Notes: generated from the sequence alone by a model not told the origin. A stretch of DNA of 64,000 nucleotides from Canna indica (GCA_034359265.1 CP136896.1:9269501-9333500); one strand, 5' to 3'. Positions 37,001-47,552 are shown, numbered from the stretch's first letter. A program made the numbers and translations.

Positions 37001-40000
37001 GCACGTAGGCTTGCATCTAGCGCCTTGGGTAATAAGGGAACTTTGTGCGTCAAAGCGTCTAAAGCCTAGTGACAACACAATTTTCATTCTGCATGCTCTT
37101 CAACCATGAAGAGAGCACCACTCTTTTGACTATTATGTTTGTTCTATGTCCATCGAGTTGTGTCACTTGCATTCTCATATTGCACTCTGCACTTACATTG
37201 AATGTTCTCTTTGACGCTTTCGACTGTCGTCCATGTGTATGTTGTTGCGTGTCATCTCTAGTTCTCTACCAGTTTACACGTGATGTTGCCTCATTCACAA
37301 TCATCAGATAACTAGTTAGTGCAGTCGGTTCATTGTTTTGAGTCTTCTAGCATCGCCACTCGCTAACTCTTGTAACTTCCACCTAGAATTGAAGCTTAAT
37401 TTGGCTTCATTATGAGGAGAGAGAAGACATTAAGATTAATTTGGTGCAATCTCTTTATGTTATAACACACATCCTCAGCAAATTGCTTCAATTTGCACTA
37501 TTTTTAGTGCCACATCCTCAACGCTCTCTCAGTAGCCATCTCAACCAAACAAATCCCTACTTGATTCTTTTCATTAGATTTTTATATATGTTTAAACTTA
37601 TATACTTTTATGTGTCTTCTCTTGATAAAAACTTTTTTTTCCCTCTCTCTCTATGTACATCTGCTTAAAGTATGTCCATGTACCTCTGTACGAGACCTTG
37701 CTTGTAGCCATTCCTCTTCATAGGTTCTTGTCTCTCACCAGCATGCACCTCTCACAAGACTCATCTCTGCATCTCTTTGCAGGCCTTTGCTTCTCATATT
37801 GCATATGCATGCGCACAATATCATTTCTACTTGGATAAGTTTTAGTTCATCTAATGTCTCCATCTTTGCTTGTAGCTCAAACTTCTACTCGCACACAGCC
37901 TTCTATTTTTTTTTTGAATTTTAGTTTCCAAACTCAATCGGTAGACTACCATCTTAAGTTTGATGTTGAGAAGTAAGGTATAAATAATGTAATTAAGGAA
38001 TTTATTAGTATGCTTTTGTATTAGGCATCTTTAGCTATTTAAATAAAGCTAACCTAATTTTATTCTACTTTTTATCTTAATTAATGGATAATTTAGCTCT
38101 TTAAAGGTAATTGATGGAAACTAGGCTTGCGGTACTCAGTTACAATTTAGCTTTAATGCATACGGTGTTGTGTAGAACTTAAATAAAAGTTGTTTCGATG
38201 CTTGCAATGTCGGGCATGACTGACTTCAGTGTGGCATATGGTCATTATTGTTGTCAGGAAATTAGATTTCTTATTTTATGTCAAAGGTGGGATGTAATTT
38301 CAGTCTTCCTTGTAACCAGGTAGTCATTTTGTATCCTTGTACATGTTTTTCACCTATTGTAATTCATACTATGAACTGTTGTACTTATGTGCAATTAGGA
38401 ATTGCAACGGTTCGGTTAACTCATTTTTTTGTGGTTAATCGAAACCGTTTAATAATCCATTAATCGAAACTGAAATTGGAACCGTTCGGTTTTAAAAACT
38501 AATATATGAAATCGAAACTAATTCATTATCGATTATCCGCCGGATAACCGAAACCGATTAGTTTGGTTCGGATGGATACGGTTATCCGTTTACTAATTGG
38601 ATAATTGGTTAATAAATAAATAAAAATATTTTAACTTTTTTATACTAAAGTCATAATAAAAATTAACCTAATAAACCTAATAAAGATTTAAGTTTTTTAC
38701 CGGGTAACGAGTATAGGTTATCAAGTTATTGGGTAACGGGTATAGGTTTAGAACTTAACATATCAAATTATTAATTATATATAATAATTAATTATAACCG
38801 GTTTCGATTATCTGTTATCCGCGAATTGGTAACCGAACCAAATTTAATCAGTTTTTTTGATTCCACCAAGCGAAATCGAACCACAAATTCACTATATGAA
38901 ATCAGATTTTACATTTAGGTTAACTGGTTAAGAATGCAATGGGGCCATGTTGTCAAAGGCGCTCGCTTGGGCGTCTAGGCGCGCCAGGCAAGGCGCCATT
39001 AGAGTCCTGCGCCTTGGCCAAGACTTCATCTAGGTGCGCGCCTTATGCGCCTGGGTGAAACTTGGTTTTTTTCTTAAGTGGATGGAATCATCACTTAATG
39101 TAATATTAAAAAAAAAAATTAAAAAAGAAAACATCTAGGGCTTCAGACACCCGTGTGACTTTGAAGAGAGTGAGGCAGATTCATACGAAACAGAAGATGA
39201 TGTTGAAGGATACAAGTTAGATGGGATGATGAAACTAATTGTAATTTTAGTGATGGGGACTTTGAGAATGATGTTTAGGAAGTAGGGACGAGGAGAGTCA
39301 CGAACTTTGTGTTAAAATTTAAAGCTTTGGTGCTTTTCATGTTTGATTTGAATTACCTAGTTTGATGGGTCGTGAAAAACTCTTAGTCTTATTGTTTGTC
39401 TTTTTAATTAGATTCATGATATGCGGTGTTTTAATTCTCCGTTGGAATTGTTGATGTTATAGGTGCAGTGATGCACATAATCTAATTCTTAGATCGCATG
39501 TCATATTTTTATTGTTTGAGAATAGTATAGGAAATATTTTTAAAAAGGTGCGCCTTGCTTCAGTCGGCATGCAATTTTTTTGTGCCTTGCACCCCAGGCA
39601 ATATGAGATCTTTGCGCTTTGAGTGCGCCTAGCGCATTTGACAAGCTTGCAAGGGGGCGAGAATTTATTGTTGTTTGTTTTCTTGCAATAGAAAAATGTG
39701 TTTATTTTTTGAATCTTTATTTTTTGATTAATGATGTAAGTTCTGCAGTTCTGCAATTAAATCTACTAGATGCTTTATATGTATATATTAAAATTTGCAA
39801 AGGCGTGCTCAAATTGTATAATTCATCAGTTCTTATTTCATTAACCCTTTTTGTTTGTTTGCTGGACAATAGTGAAGGTAAAAGGATTGCAGAAGTTAAA
39901 TACGTGCCAACAAAATTCAAAGCTCAAGCCTTAAATCAAAAGGTAATTAGTGACCGCTGTTTTCAGTTTTCCAGTTATATGATAAGGGTTGAAAAGTAGC

Positions 40001-41783
40001 TTAATCTGAACGAATTAAGTTGTCCAGGTGCCCATTGTTTTCTATTCACAAGCTAATATGCAACTTGGAACATCCTACACCAATGCTAGGCATATGCTTA
40101 AATAATCTAGACAACATAATTGCAAATCGAGAATATAATAATTAGTTTTTTTTGTTCTTATAGTATTTTTCCTAAAATATCTTGAATGAATTTATTTTTG
40201 TCCTACTCAGATTCTGGATAGCAAAGGAGACTTTGGAGTTTTCCGAAGTACTAAGCGGGAAATAACGAAACCCAAGGTTTGAATTCAGTGCTCCAAAATT
40301 TCTAAGAGTATTATTTGGTTTCTTGTTTTGATTTTACATTTGTTCTTTATTTATTTCTGTAGGAATTTAATTTTTCAACGACAAAAAGGTTTCAACAGAC
40401 TCCACTAACTGAACTTTTCAACAAGGTAAATTCATGCATCCAAAGATATTATTTTGCACGGCGACTTGATATGGTCTTGTTAAATGTGTCAATTCCTTTA
40501 GGGTGTGTTGGGTCTGATGGAGTGAATTCATAAGGAATAGGAATAGACAAGGAGTAGTATTACCTTGTTTGGTTGACATTCTAAATATGCCAAGAATAGA
40601 ATTACTTTGTTTGGTTAGCATAAGGAATAGAAAGTTAAATGATCAAAATATCCTTCTTAATAAAACTGAATATATTTACTTTGTTTGCTTAACATAAAAA
40701 ATAGACAATGAATTGAGAGGAAACTAATTAAAATGCCCTTCTAAAAATATAATAAATTATATTATAATTTATTCTAATTAATAAAAATATGGATTAATGT
40801 AAAATAATTTATTAATTTAAAATAATAAAACACTATTATTTATTTTATTTTCATAAAAATAATTGAATCTTCAAAAAGTAATTATTAAAATATTATTTAA
40901 TAATAAAATAATAATTATTTATATCTTATATTTAACCATTTAATTTTTATATTATTATTGTAAATATTGAATGATAATATAGGAAAATGATCAAAATGCC
41001 CTTCGAAAAATATAATAAATTATATTATAATTTATTTTAATTAATAACAACATAATAAAAATATGGATTAATGTAAAATAATTTATTAATTTAAAATAAT
41101 AAAAACTATTATTTATTTTATTTTCATAAAAACTAAATCTTCAAAAAATAATTATTAAATAATAAAATAATAATTATTTATTTAAGATATGTAATTATTA
41201 AAATTAATTTAATAATTTAAATTTTTATATTCTTATGTAATATTATAAATATTGAAGGACAATATAGTAAAATGTCATAAGACATAGATAGGGAATACTA
41301 TTCCTTGGGTTGAGGTAAGGAATAATATTCCTCATGCATGGAGAATAATATTCCTTATCTATTCCTTATGGCCCATCTATTCCTTGTCTATAAGTTGCAA
41401 CCAAACAAGGGAACAAATGAGGCATAAGGAATAGTATTTTATTCCCTATCTATTCCATACAACCAAACACTACCTTAGGGTTGTATATGTGGCTTGATAA
41501 TTTGTAACAAACAATTTGAGCATATCTTCCTAATATTTCTCTTGTTCTGTATAGCTCTGCTTGACTTCTGAAGCACAAAAGGCCAACACTCTCCCCAAGT
41601 TCCCATTCCCACATTTAGATATTAAGGTTTCCAGCTTGTATCTTATATCTTTAAAAGCTAATGATATTTCCTTTCAATTGTGTATTTGAATTGCATGAAT
41701 ATGTAATAAAGTTATTTACTAGTTATTGTACTGTTTTTGGCAAGGACTCGAAAGAAAACTTGATACACAGTGTACAGCAATAA
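25046..41783 (+). CDS. TPX2: TPX2, spindle assembly factor, C-terminally short form (15 exons, 456 aa)
   Basis: TPX2 activates and targets Aurora kinase and promotes spindle microtubule assembly; importin binding controls it. Exons (+): 25046-25217, 26358-26501, 28369-28525, 28744-28849, 31945-32001, 32281-32414, 32501-32576, 32649-32711, 32843-32902, 33097-33188, 39873-39942, 40211-40276, 40363-40425, 41555-41626, 41745-41783. All introns are GT-AG and the joined frame stays open (1,371 nt with TAA). Residues 21-32 (DYEFDAPKFFDL) and 44-48 (AELWF) are the Aurora-binding motif. Residues 134-148 carry the plant signature TLMKPTASQLAKQN. Residues about 205-420 form the central importin-interaction region (LTIPREPEL; FGVFRSTKREI; EFNFSTTKR). 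Full plant TPX2 is roughly 750-800 aa; here the frame ends after D-S-K-E-N-L-I-H-S-V-Q-Q, and I find no C-terminal TPX2 domain downstream. The start is chosen because it sits just before the Aurora motif; ATG 25058 is an alternative. The last small exon is the least certain. Confidence 0.88.
26928..27211 (-). mobile_element. TRIM-type LTR element, family 1 (copy 1), 284 bp
   Basis: Two direct repeats of 115 bp each (26928-27042 and 27097-27211), both starting tgttaagaaattagtgggcc and ending tttaaca (TG...CA), surround an internal region of only 54 bp. A perfect 5-bp duplication ataag flanks the whole (26923-26927 and 27212-27216). Comparison with the copy at 35182-35513, whose primer-binding-like site shows direction, places this copy on the minus strand. 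It lies in TPX2 intron 2. Non-coding, so it must depend on proteins from another element. Confidence 0.93.
29804..31512. mobile_element. Long-inverted-repeat (Mutator-like/fold-back) element in TPX2 intron 4, about 1.7 kb
   Basis: The left end gggaaaataaaaaagtgta and the complement of the right end (gggaaaataataaacttta) match. The two arms remain alignable for about 430 bp: 'tacatgaaaacttttc', 'ttctttgtgcta', 'gcaaagtca', 'ggtggtagtgg' and 'ggagaaacac' occur in both arms in mirrored order. No transposase was seen between the arms. The terminal gggaaaat is shared with the element at 46500-47543. I could not identify a 9-bp duplication, so exact ends are provisional. Confidence 0.7.
34000..35100 (-). 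pseudogene. hAT transposase pseudogene (DUF659 type)
   Basis: On the minus strand from 35100: G-P-M-D-L-F (linker), then Y-T-A-P-F-F-Y-Q-A-G-I-S and F-K-C-M-I-E-A-I-E-R-Y-G. These continue in frame into 34863-34570, which reads A-S-S-Y-L-E-V, L-L-L-E-K-K-L-E and I-M-S-D-A-W-T-D-K-R-Q-R, the DUF659 core of plant hAT transposases. Further on, C-N-S-L-Y-T-Y-I-H-L-M-L-K-D-I-G-K-L-P-N-V and, after a frameshift, F-I-Y-N-H-T-G-T-L-N-M-M-R-E continue the family order. The middle and C-terminal catalytic parts are lost. It lies antisense in TPX2 intron 10. Confidence 0.8.
35182..35513 (+). mobile_element. TRIM-type LTR element, family 1 (copy 2), 332 bp
   Basis: LTRs at 35182-35323 (142 bp, enlarged by small internal duplications) and 35398-35513 (116 bp) start tgtt(a/g)aagtc and end taaca. 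The 74-bp interior begins tggtatgatattg, close to the primer-binding site matching initiator tRNA-Met (TGGTATCAGAGC). A perfect 5-bp duplication ctcat flanks it (35177-35181 and 35514-35518). It is the same family as 26928-27211 in opposite orientation and is inserted within the GAACATGTTC repeat zone of TPX2 intron 10. Confidence 0.93.
36155..36295 (+). mobile_element. tRNA-headed SINE, family 3 (+ copy of inverted pair)
   Basis: Begins near 'cttggtccaatagtggga', has a box-B-like 'ggtttcaaatcc' near 36208, then 'taatattgggcgtcacctt' and 'actccaaagaaagtgatgcc'. The same order occurs on the minus strand at 36345-36472. tRNA-like head plus unrelated body is the SINE layout. No poly(A) or target duplication was located. 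Confidence 0.5.
36345..36472 (-). mobile_element. tRNA-headed SINE, family 3 (- copy of inverted pair)
   Basis: On the minus strand: 'tgcccaatggtggaaccac', box-B-like 'ggttcaagtcc', then 'tatattgggtgccgcctt' and 'accccaagaaaaaaaaggc'. This aligns throughout with the + copy 50 bp to the left, so the pair could form a hairpin in TPX2 pre-mRNA. Confidence 0.5.
38395..38890. mobile_element. AACCGAAACCG-rich hAT-like MITE remnant (family E)
   Basis: The outer zones are dense in ggttcggtt / aaccgaa words in both orientations and the centre is AT-rich, the same design as the hAT MITEs here. The possible left terminus is taggaattgcaacgg near 38396. Inverted ends and target duplication are not clear, so the boundaries are approximate. 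Confidence 0.5.
38945..39649 (+). mobile_element. Internally deleted hAT element, family G (copy 1), 705 bp
   Basis: The left end is ccatgttgtcaaaggcgctc and the right end gcgcatttgacaagcttg, an imperfect inverted repeat around TTGTCAAA. Flanks caatgggg (38937-38944) and caaggggg (39650-39657) match at 7 of 8. Both ends are rich in ggcgcc/gcgcct words. Inside, near 39160-39280, lies a decayed version of the acidic reading frame kept in the sister copy at 43038-43725. It lies near the 3' end of TPX2 intron 10. Confidence 0.85.
40501..41474. mobile_element. Tourist-like element filling TPX2 intron 13, 974 bp
   Basis: The left end gggtgtgttgggtctgatgg and the right end aaccaaacactacc (complement ggtagtgtttggtt) form imperfect inverted ends. 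TTA flanks both sides (40498-40500 and 41475-41477). Inside, about 40730-40930 is duplicated at about 40985-41180, with long shared strings such as 'aatatggattaatgtaaaat'. 'ggaata' and 'tattcc' words dominate the outer regions. Non-coding. It makes up most of the 1,129-bp intron. Confidence 0.7.
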
Positions 41784-43029
41784 AAATGGTACGATATTAT
41801 AGAATATAGAATTTTGTTTTATTTTAAAATCTTATTTTCATACTGTTGGCTGGGAATGGTAAATTTGCTTGACTAGCTAAAATTGCATAAAGATCATACT
41901 TGTACTTTTGAATTGCAGATTAATTAATGAGCAAAGAGGAGATGGAGCTTGGAAGGGGCATATTTGTTGTCACATTGTAGTTCAGCATCAACATGTTCAT
42001 TGGTATTTATTGATTAACCTAACCTTCATACTATTTCTGCAACCATGAACTGCCAGTACAATGTTTCACATTTCATGTCCTTTCTATTTGTTCCATTAAT
42101 ATACAGTGTTTTACATGACAATCGATTTGTATGAGTTTTATTTTCCATATTTCACTTGTGCATGTAAAGGTTTAGGATAAATGTGCATCTGTTTAGTATT
42201 TTTCTTGTGGTCACACCATTATTTAGTTTGATATTCCTTCATGTAATATGGAAGTATCTTTTAATCCAGCATTGATTCATAACATACACTTGGATAGAAG
42301 CTAATCTTTTCAATTGTTCAGTGTAACAGGAGCCTTGACATTAATGTTAATAGGGCAAGGGGGATAATTACATCTTGTACATGTTCCATTTGATTTTTTT
42401 CATCCTAACTGGAGAAGTACAGACTTCGACAAGAGCTACTTCTCCTGCTATACAGAAAGAGGGAGTTGACTCAGCAAACATCTCGCATTGCGGTTCTGCC
42501 TTAAAGTTTTGGTTAGGCAGTCTCGTCAGCTTTCTGTTTACTGAGCTTTAACATGCAACAAATTTAAGATTACACAATTGTCGAACAGCTAGAGTAGCAC
42601 AGTATTCGGAGAATTACAATTAGTTGTTGTGACTAAAGGAAGACAAGACATAATTTTACAATCACATCATCCTGTAATGTAGTCTTTTCTTTTCTTCTCA
42701 GTTCTCGTTCTTGTCTCATAAATATAGAAAATATTTGAAGTTCAAAGCTCGAGTTCGCCATACAAATAGAGTGCTTATACATTGCATTTCCAACATAATT
42801 TACCTCGATCTATTACCTCATTACATACTTTTTTTAAGCAGACAAAAGTCTCATAATATATATCAGTTGTTTGATATTTTTTTTACTTATGCACACGTAT
42901 ATTTTATTTAATATGCTATAACTTTATATAATTTGTTACTATGATGGATTCCATAATGAGACTCTAATAGTTTGTTATTGCTAAATGGACTATGCATAAA
43001 CTTCCAGTAATTATTACTATTATCACATT
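41784..43029 (+). other. Downstream of TPX2; possible 3' UTR, no further exon recognised
   Basis: I searched for the missing C-terminal TPX2 domain and found no matching frame. The short open frame at 42711-42911 matches nothing. Where the transcript ends is not clear. Confidence 0.4.
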
Positions 43030-43037
43030 ATATTATG

Positions 43038-43725
43038 CAGTGTAGTCAAAGATGCTCGCCTAGGCGCACCAGGCAAGGCGACCACAGACCTTAGTGCCTT
43101 AGGAGAGTCCCAGGTGCAGCCCTTCAGTCAAGCGCATCCCTTAGTGCCTGGGTGAAGTCCTCGTTTTTTTTTCTCTTAAGTGATGATGAAGGTGGCTTGA
43201 CATGGGGTGTTATAGCTAGAGCAACTAGGACTGAGAACTCACTAGATTCACTAGAAAACAAAGTCAAGCCAGCTCGTAGAAAGTCAAGCTCTAGTGTTGG
43301 TAGTTCAAAAGGCTCCACCGAGCATGACTTTGAAGAGAGTGAGGTGGATTCATTTGAAACAGAATATGAAGTTGAAGGATACAAGTCATATGGGGATGAT
43401 AAATCTGATAATAATTTTAGTGATGGGGACTCCGGGGATGATGTTTAAGGAGTAGGGATGAGGAGGAGGGTGACTAACTTTGTGTTAAATATGCGATGTT
43501 TTAATTATTCGTTAAAATTGTTGATGTTATAGGTGCGCAATGGTGTGCATATAATTTAATTCTTACATTACATATGATATTCTTATTGCTTGAGAATAGT
43601 ATATATACTATTTTTTAAAATGTGCGTCTTGCTTCGGTCCGGCGCACACTTTTTTTGCGCCTTGCGCCTCAGGTGTTTATGGAACCTTTGTGCCTTGAGT
43701 GCGCTTAGCGTGTTTGACAACCTTG
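43038..43725 (+). mobile_element. Internally deleted hAT element, family G (copy 2), 688 bp
   Basis: The left end cagtgtagtcaaagatgctc and the right end gtgtttgacaaccttg are inverted relatives. A perfect 8-bp duplication atattatg flanks the element (43030-43037 and 43726-43733). The open frame 43152-43448 (98 aa) reads D-D-E-G-G-L-T-W-G-V-I-A-R-A and ends E-S-E-V-D-S-F-E-T-E-Y-E-V-E-G-Y-K-S followed by an acidic D/S/G tail. This resembles the C-terminal tail exon of plant hAT transposases, so the element looks like a deletion derivative that kept its 3' coding end. It cannot encode a working transposase. Confidence 0.88.
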
Positions 43726-43733
43726 ATATTATG

Positions 43734-44600
43734 TAGGTATTACACAAGGAGTACTGTATATCTATGGTTCATGATAAGTAGAAAATATGATACTGAGTAA
43801 ACTGAAAAAATGTGTACGACTGGCTGATTTTTCCAGGTTGAATTCGACCATCAGGTCATGACTTGGTTTGTCAGATATAATTTGACCAAGAAGTTGTCAC
43901 TTTCAACCATTTCAGTAGATATTGATGGATACTTTTCTTCTCTTACCTGTGTTATAATGTTTGTTTGGTTTGAAAATTTGCCTGAAATCTAGGAATAAAA
44001 AAGTCATTCAATTGTGCCAAACTTCAGTTATATTGTTTGAGAACAAAGTATATGGATCGTCATCAAGTCACCATTATCCTGGTTTTGTGAGCCATTGTCA
44101 AATTAATTGTTCAATTACTAACGTTGTCTGAATTGATTCTGTCTTCGTATAGAATCCAGATTACTTCCACTAATTGCAGAAAGCTTGCGTAGTAAAATGC
44201 TGGATTACTTGATTACAGATGTTGCCTACCATCCAAGAATTATTAGACCAATTTGAGATCATATGGATTTATACTTATTTAGCTTAAAAACACAAAGTTG
44301 AGAGTAGATATTCTGACCCGATCAAATTCAAATTTTCTACTAGTCCTTAAATTCAAAATTTCCTTTGATTTAAATATGCTGAGTTGATTGATTGATCGGA
44401 TTAGCAATTGACGTTCCTATTGATTCAAAACTTCCTATTTAAATTAAGAAACATTGACATAATTCCAAAAATATATAATATCAGAAAGACCATATATACA
44501 CATCCGCATCCACTTTTAATTGGTGTTCACAAAATGGGATATGACAGGCAAATAATTGGGAAGACCAAAAATAGTAGTTTGGTATAATGTTTCAACACAT
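43734..44600. other. No gene seen
   Basis: AT-rich intergenic DNA between two mobile elements. No coding pattern, repeat or inverted ends recognised. Confidence 0.45.
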
Positions 44601-44603
44601 TCA

Positions 44604-45037
44604 GGGTTCGTTTGGTATATCATATAGTATTAACTTGTATAGTATTAGTTTGTATTGACTAACCTGTATAATATTAGCTCGTATTGTATTATTATTATAG
44701 TATTTGATGCACACATGTACTAACATGTATAGTATTAGTATGTATTGTTTTATAATATAATATAATATAATATATTTATCATTAAAAATATTTCATAAAT
44801 TAAAATTATTTTTTATATAATTGATAATTTTTGGCCGGAGGTAAAATGAATATAAAAAATATTAAAAATTCTAATGCAGGTTAATGAAGAATATTGAGAG
44901 TGTATTACTAATATACCTTATGACAATTTATGAGATACTATTTTTAGTGCAGGTATTAGATTAATATTTTTTTTAAACATTATATAATATTATTCTAATA
45001 CTATACAGAATACTTATACGAGATACCAAACGGGTCC
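44604..45037. mobile_element. Tourist-like MITE (copy B), 434 bp
   Basis: The ends are gggttcgtttggtat and, at the right, ataccaaacgggtcc (complement ggacccgtttggtat). TCA flanks both sides (44601-44603 and 45038-45040). The interior shares 'ttttggccgga', 'aggttaatgaagaa', 'gagtgtattactaata' and 'ctatttttagtgcaggt' with copy A (18808-19802), in the same order. Non-coding; it is the unbroken reference for the family. Confidence 0.85.
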
Positions 45038-45040
45038 TCA

Positions 45041-46490
45041 TTAATCAGAATGCAGAATAAACCTATCTTCTGTTTGGCAGAAGGCACGAAATCTGAAGTT
45101 GTAATCAACAACCTTCTTTGAATTTGACATGACCTAATCTTAAAACAACTACTCTTCCTCAACCTAATGGCACTGTGTCTGTGTCTGACCTCTGACCCAA
45201 TCCCCCCAATTGAATTCTCCAGCCCTATTATTTCGGCCATCCCCAAAATGTACGAATGTACGAATTGGTGGATTGCTTCCATATGGTTCATGCCTCGACT
45301 GACAGATTAGGTAGAAAGCTATGAATATTTCAAACATTTGCCAGACTTAATTCTAACGGTTCCAATAGAGACAACTTGACAACTTGCTCTTAAACGTTGA
45401 TTTAGTTCAGTTTTTATGCTTTATTTAAATGATATGTATTAAAATATCATATTAAAATTACTATTAGAATTGTAAACCAAACATTAAACACGATGTGCTT
45501 CCGTATCCAATGAATAACTTTGACGTGATTTTAGTTGAATTCTAACCTAACTTATTATGCAATATATCACAGTATGAGTTGTATAACCGTCCAAAATTTA
45601 TGAAATTATTGAATAGAATTTGATCAAATGAGTTACTTGTCTATGTTTCATACTAATACTACTTTAATTGTACTTCGATACATATATACATACTAGTAAG
45701 GAAATTATAAGGCAAGTTGCACAAGCTTCTCCAATTTGAAAACGTTGGTGGAGGACCATTGACTTTTGAGGGAAGTCCAAATCAAAGTTTAGTTAACCCA
45801 CTCAAAGGTTACCATGTCCTTTTAGGGAAACATAAAGATAGAGATGTGTGGTGTGATCGCATCCACAAAGTTAGGATTGAGTTTTCGAATGTAGAAATCA
45901 CATATGTTTTTCTATTATTTTGGGCAGAGTAAATTTGGCCTTTTATGGCGTTTTGACTTCTCAATTAAATAAAAAAATTATTTATTTTTTTGGTCGATTT
46001 TTTTCTCTCTCAATTTTTAAAATATATTCAACATTTGAATAGAAACTATCGCGTGACTAATAAATGATTTTTTTATCATTAGGCAATAATTAAAATTTCA
46101 GTTATATATATATAATTCGTATAAGCTCAAACTTTTTAAATATATCTGACCTCACTAGTTAATTAGATGGTATGCGAATATTTTAATTATTAAATATCTT
46201 CATTTTATTTTAAATAAAATCATGATTGTGCAATTAATTTTGAAATAAGAAAAGATTAATACAATTTATTAGTATTTTATAATAGAGACTTTTGATGTGA
46301 CATGAGTGACACTGATTCCACGGTTTGAAGCATTTTTTGTCAAACAAGATTCTACTTTTTCCAACATTGTTGGTGAATGAGAAAACAAAAAAACAAAAAC
46401 ACGTTCAATGTTGAGGTGGCAAAGTTTATATTGGCGTGTAAACAATGGTGTTGATTTGTCATTCCTCCATTTGTTAACATGTTTATCGTA
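45041..46490. other. No gene seen
   Basis: The open frames 45001-45291 (-) and 45717-45932 (+) have no recognisable domain, no plausible intron-exon context and AT-rich surroundings. I treat them as chance. Confidence 0.45.
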
Positions 46491-46499
46491 TTGAAGAAA

Positions 46500-47543
46500 G
46501 GGAAAATGTTCAAAATGCTCGTAACGTTTTCACACGTGTACTAAAATACTTTTAATTTTTTTTTGAGATAAAAAATATTCTTTATGTTATGAAATTGGAT
46601 ACAAAAATACCCTTATATAGATAAACGATATTAATTGAGAGATAACAGAATTGACATGACTAATAACTAGGACTGATGATATGGAGATGTGGCGCGCATG
46701 TATGTTAAGACGTTTTCTCACGGGTACTAAAATGCTCATAATATTTTCTCACGGGTACAAAAATGCCCTAATATTTTCTCATAGGTACTAAAATATCCCT
46801 AAAATTTATTTTGGAGCTAAAATACATTTGAGATTATTGAAAATGGTACAAAAATGACACCAGACCAACTTTTGTTAGATGAGATTTAATTGAGATGTCG
46901 TGGATACTGATAGAGATGTCAACTTTACACATGGTGCACATGTAGATAGCAACTTGTCATGTAACCGTCGGGGTGAGCAAAAAAATCAAAAATTCGATTA
47001 ATTGAAAAATTGATTTGAAATCGAACCAAATTTTTCGATTAATCGATTTGATGGTTTCAGTTTCGATGTTTATTTTCTAATTTTTCAATTTTCGATTTCT
47101 TATGTGTCGCTTACGTGGCAAGTTGCTCTTTGCATATGCGCCACGTATAAAGTCAATATCTTTGTCATCATCCACGACATCCCCGTTAAGTCTCACATAA
47201 TAAAAGTTAGTCTGATGTTATTTTTGTACCATTTTCAATAACCTCAGGAGTATTTTAGCTCCAAAATAAATGTTAGGGGTATTTTAGTACCCGTGAAAAA
47301 ATGTTAGAAATATTTTAGTACCTATGAGAAAACGTCAATGATATTTTAGTGCCCGTGAGAAAATATTTTGGCCTGCATGCGCGCCATATGTCCACGTCAT
47401 TAATTTCAGTCATCAGTCACGTCAGTTTCGTTATCTCTCAATTAAAGTCGTTACCTATAGGGATATTTTTGTACCCAATTTCATAACGCAAGGAGTATTT
47501 TTGATCCCAAAAAAACTTTAGAAATATTTTTGTACATTTTCCC
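46500..47543. mobile_element. Palindromic Mutator-like element with about 450-bp arms, 1,044 bp
   Basis: Starts gggaaaatgttcaaaatgct and ends tttgtacattttccc. Left arm (46500 to about 46970) and right arm (about 47105-47543) are inverted copies almost end to end: 'ttgagagataac', 'ggcgcgcatg', 'ttttctcacgggtactaaaa' and 'agcaacttg' recur in mirrored order. A 9-bp duplication ttgaagaaa / ttgaaaaaa (8 of 9) flanks it (46491-46499 and 47544-47552), the length typical of Mutator-like elements. Within each arm a unit of about 32 bp around 'ttttctca(c/t)(g/a)ggtac' repeats about three times. No transposase. The 130-bp spacer is a separate insert. Confidence 0.85.
46972..47103 (+). mobile_element. 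hAT-like fragment in the spacer of the palindromic element
   Basis: Begins cggggtgagcaaaaaaatc, a terminus in the style of the GGGGTG hAT MITEs, followed by tcgattaatt / aattaatcga words. The right terminus is missing. It separates the two arms. Confidence 0.4.
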
Positions 47544-47552
47544 TTGAAAAAA

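Larger units (their letters stand above)
33189..39872 (+). other. Giant TPX2 intron 10 (6,684 bp) made of nested insertions
   Basis: The donor after 33188 (gttagta) and the acceptor before 39873 (caatag) join D354 in frame. The intron contains an hAT transposase pseudogene, a GAACATGTTC motif cluster, a TRIM, an inverted SINE pair, an AACCG-rich repeat and a deleted hAT copy, each listed separately. 37080-38390 shows no recognisable element or gene. Confidence 0.8.

Noticed and set aside
43152..43448. 98-aa acidic open frame as a host gene
   Set aside because: It lies wholly inside an hAT element with a perfect 8-bp TSD, a decayed copy sits in the sister element, and it resembles a transposase tail.
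45717..45932. 71-aa open frame as a small gene
   Set aside because: No recognisable family, no supporting introns or repeats; consistent with chance in intergenic DNA.
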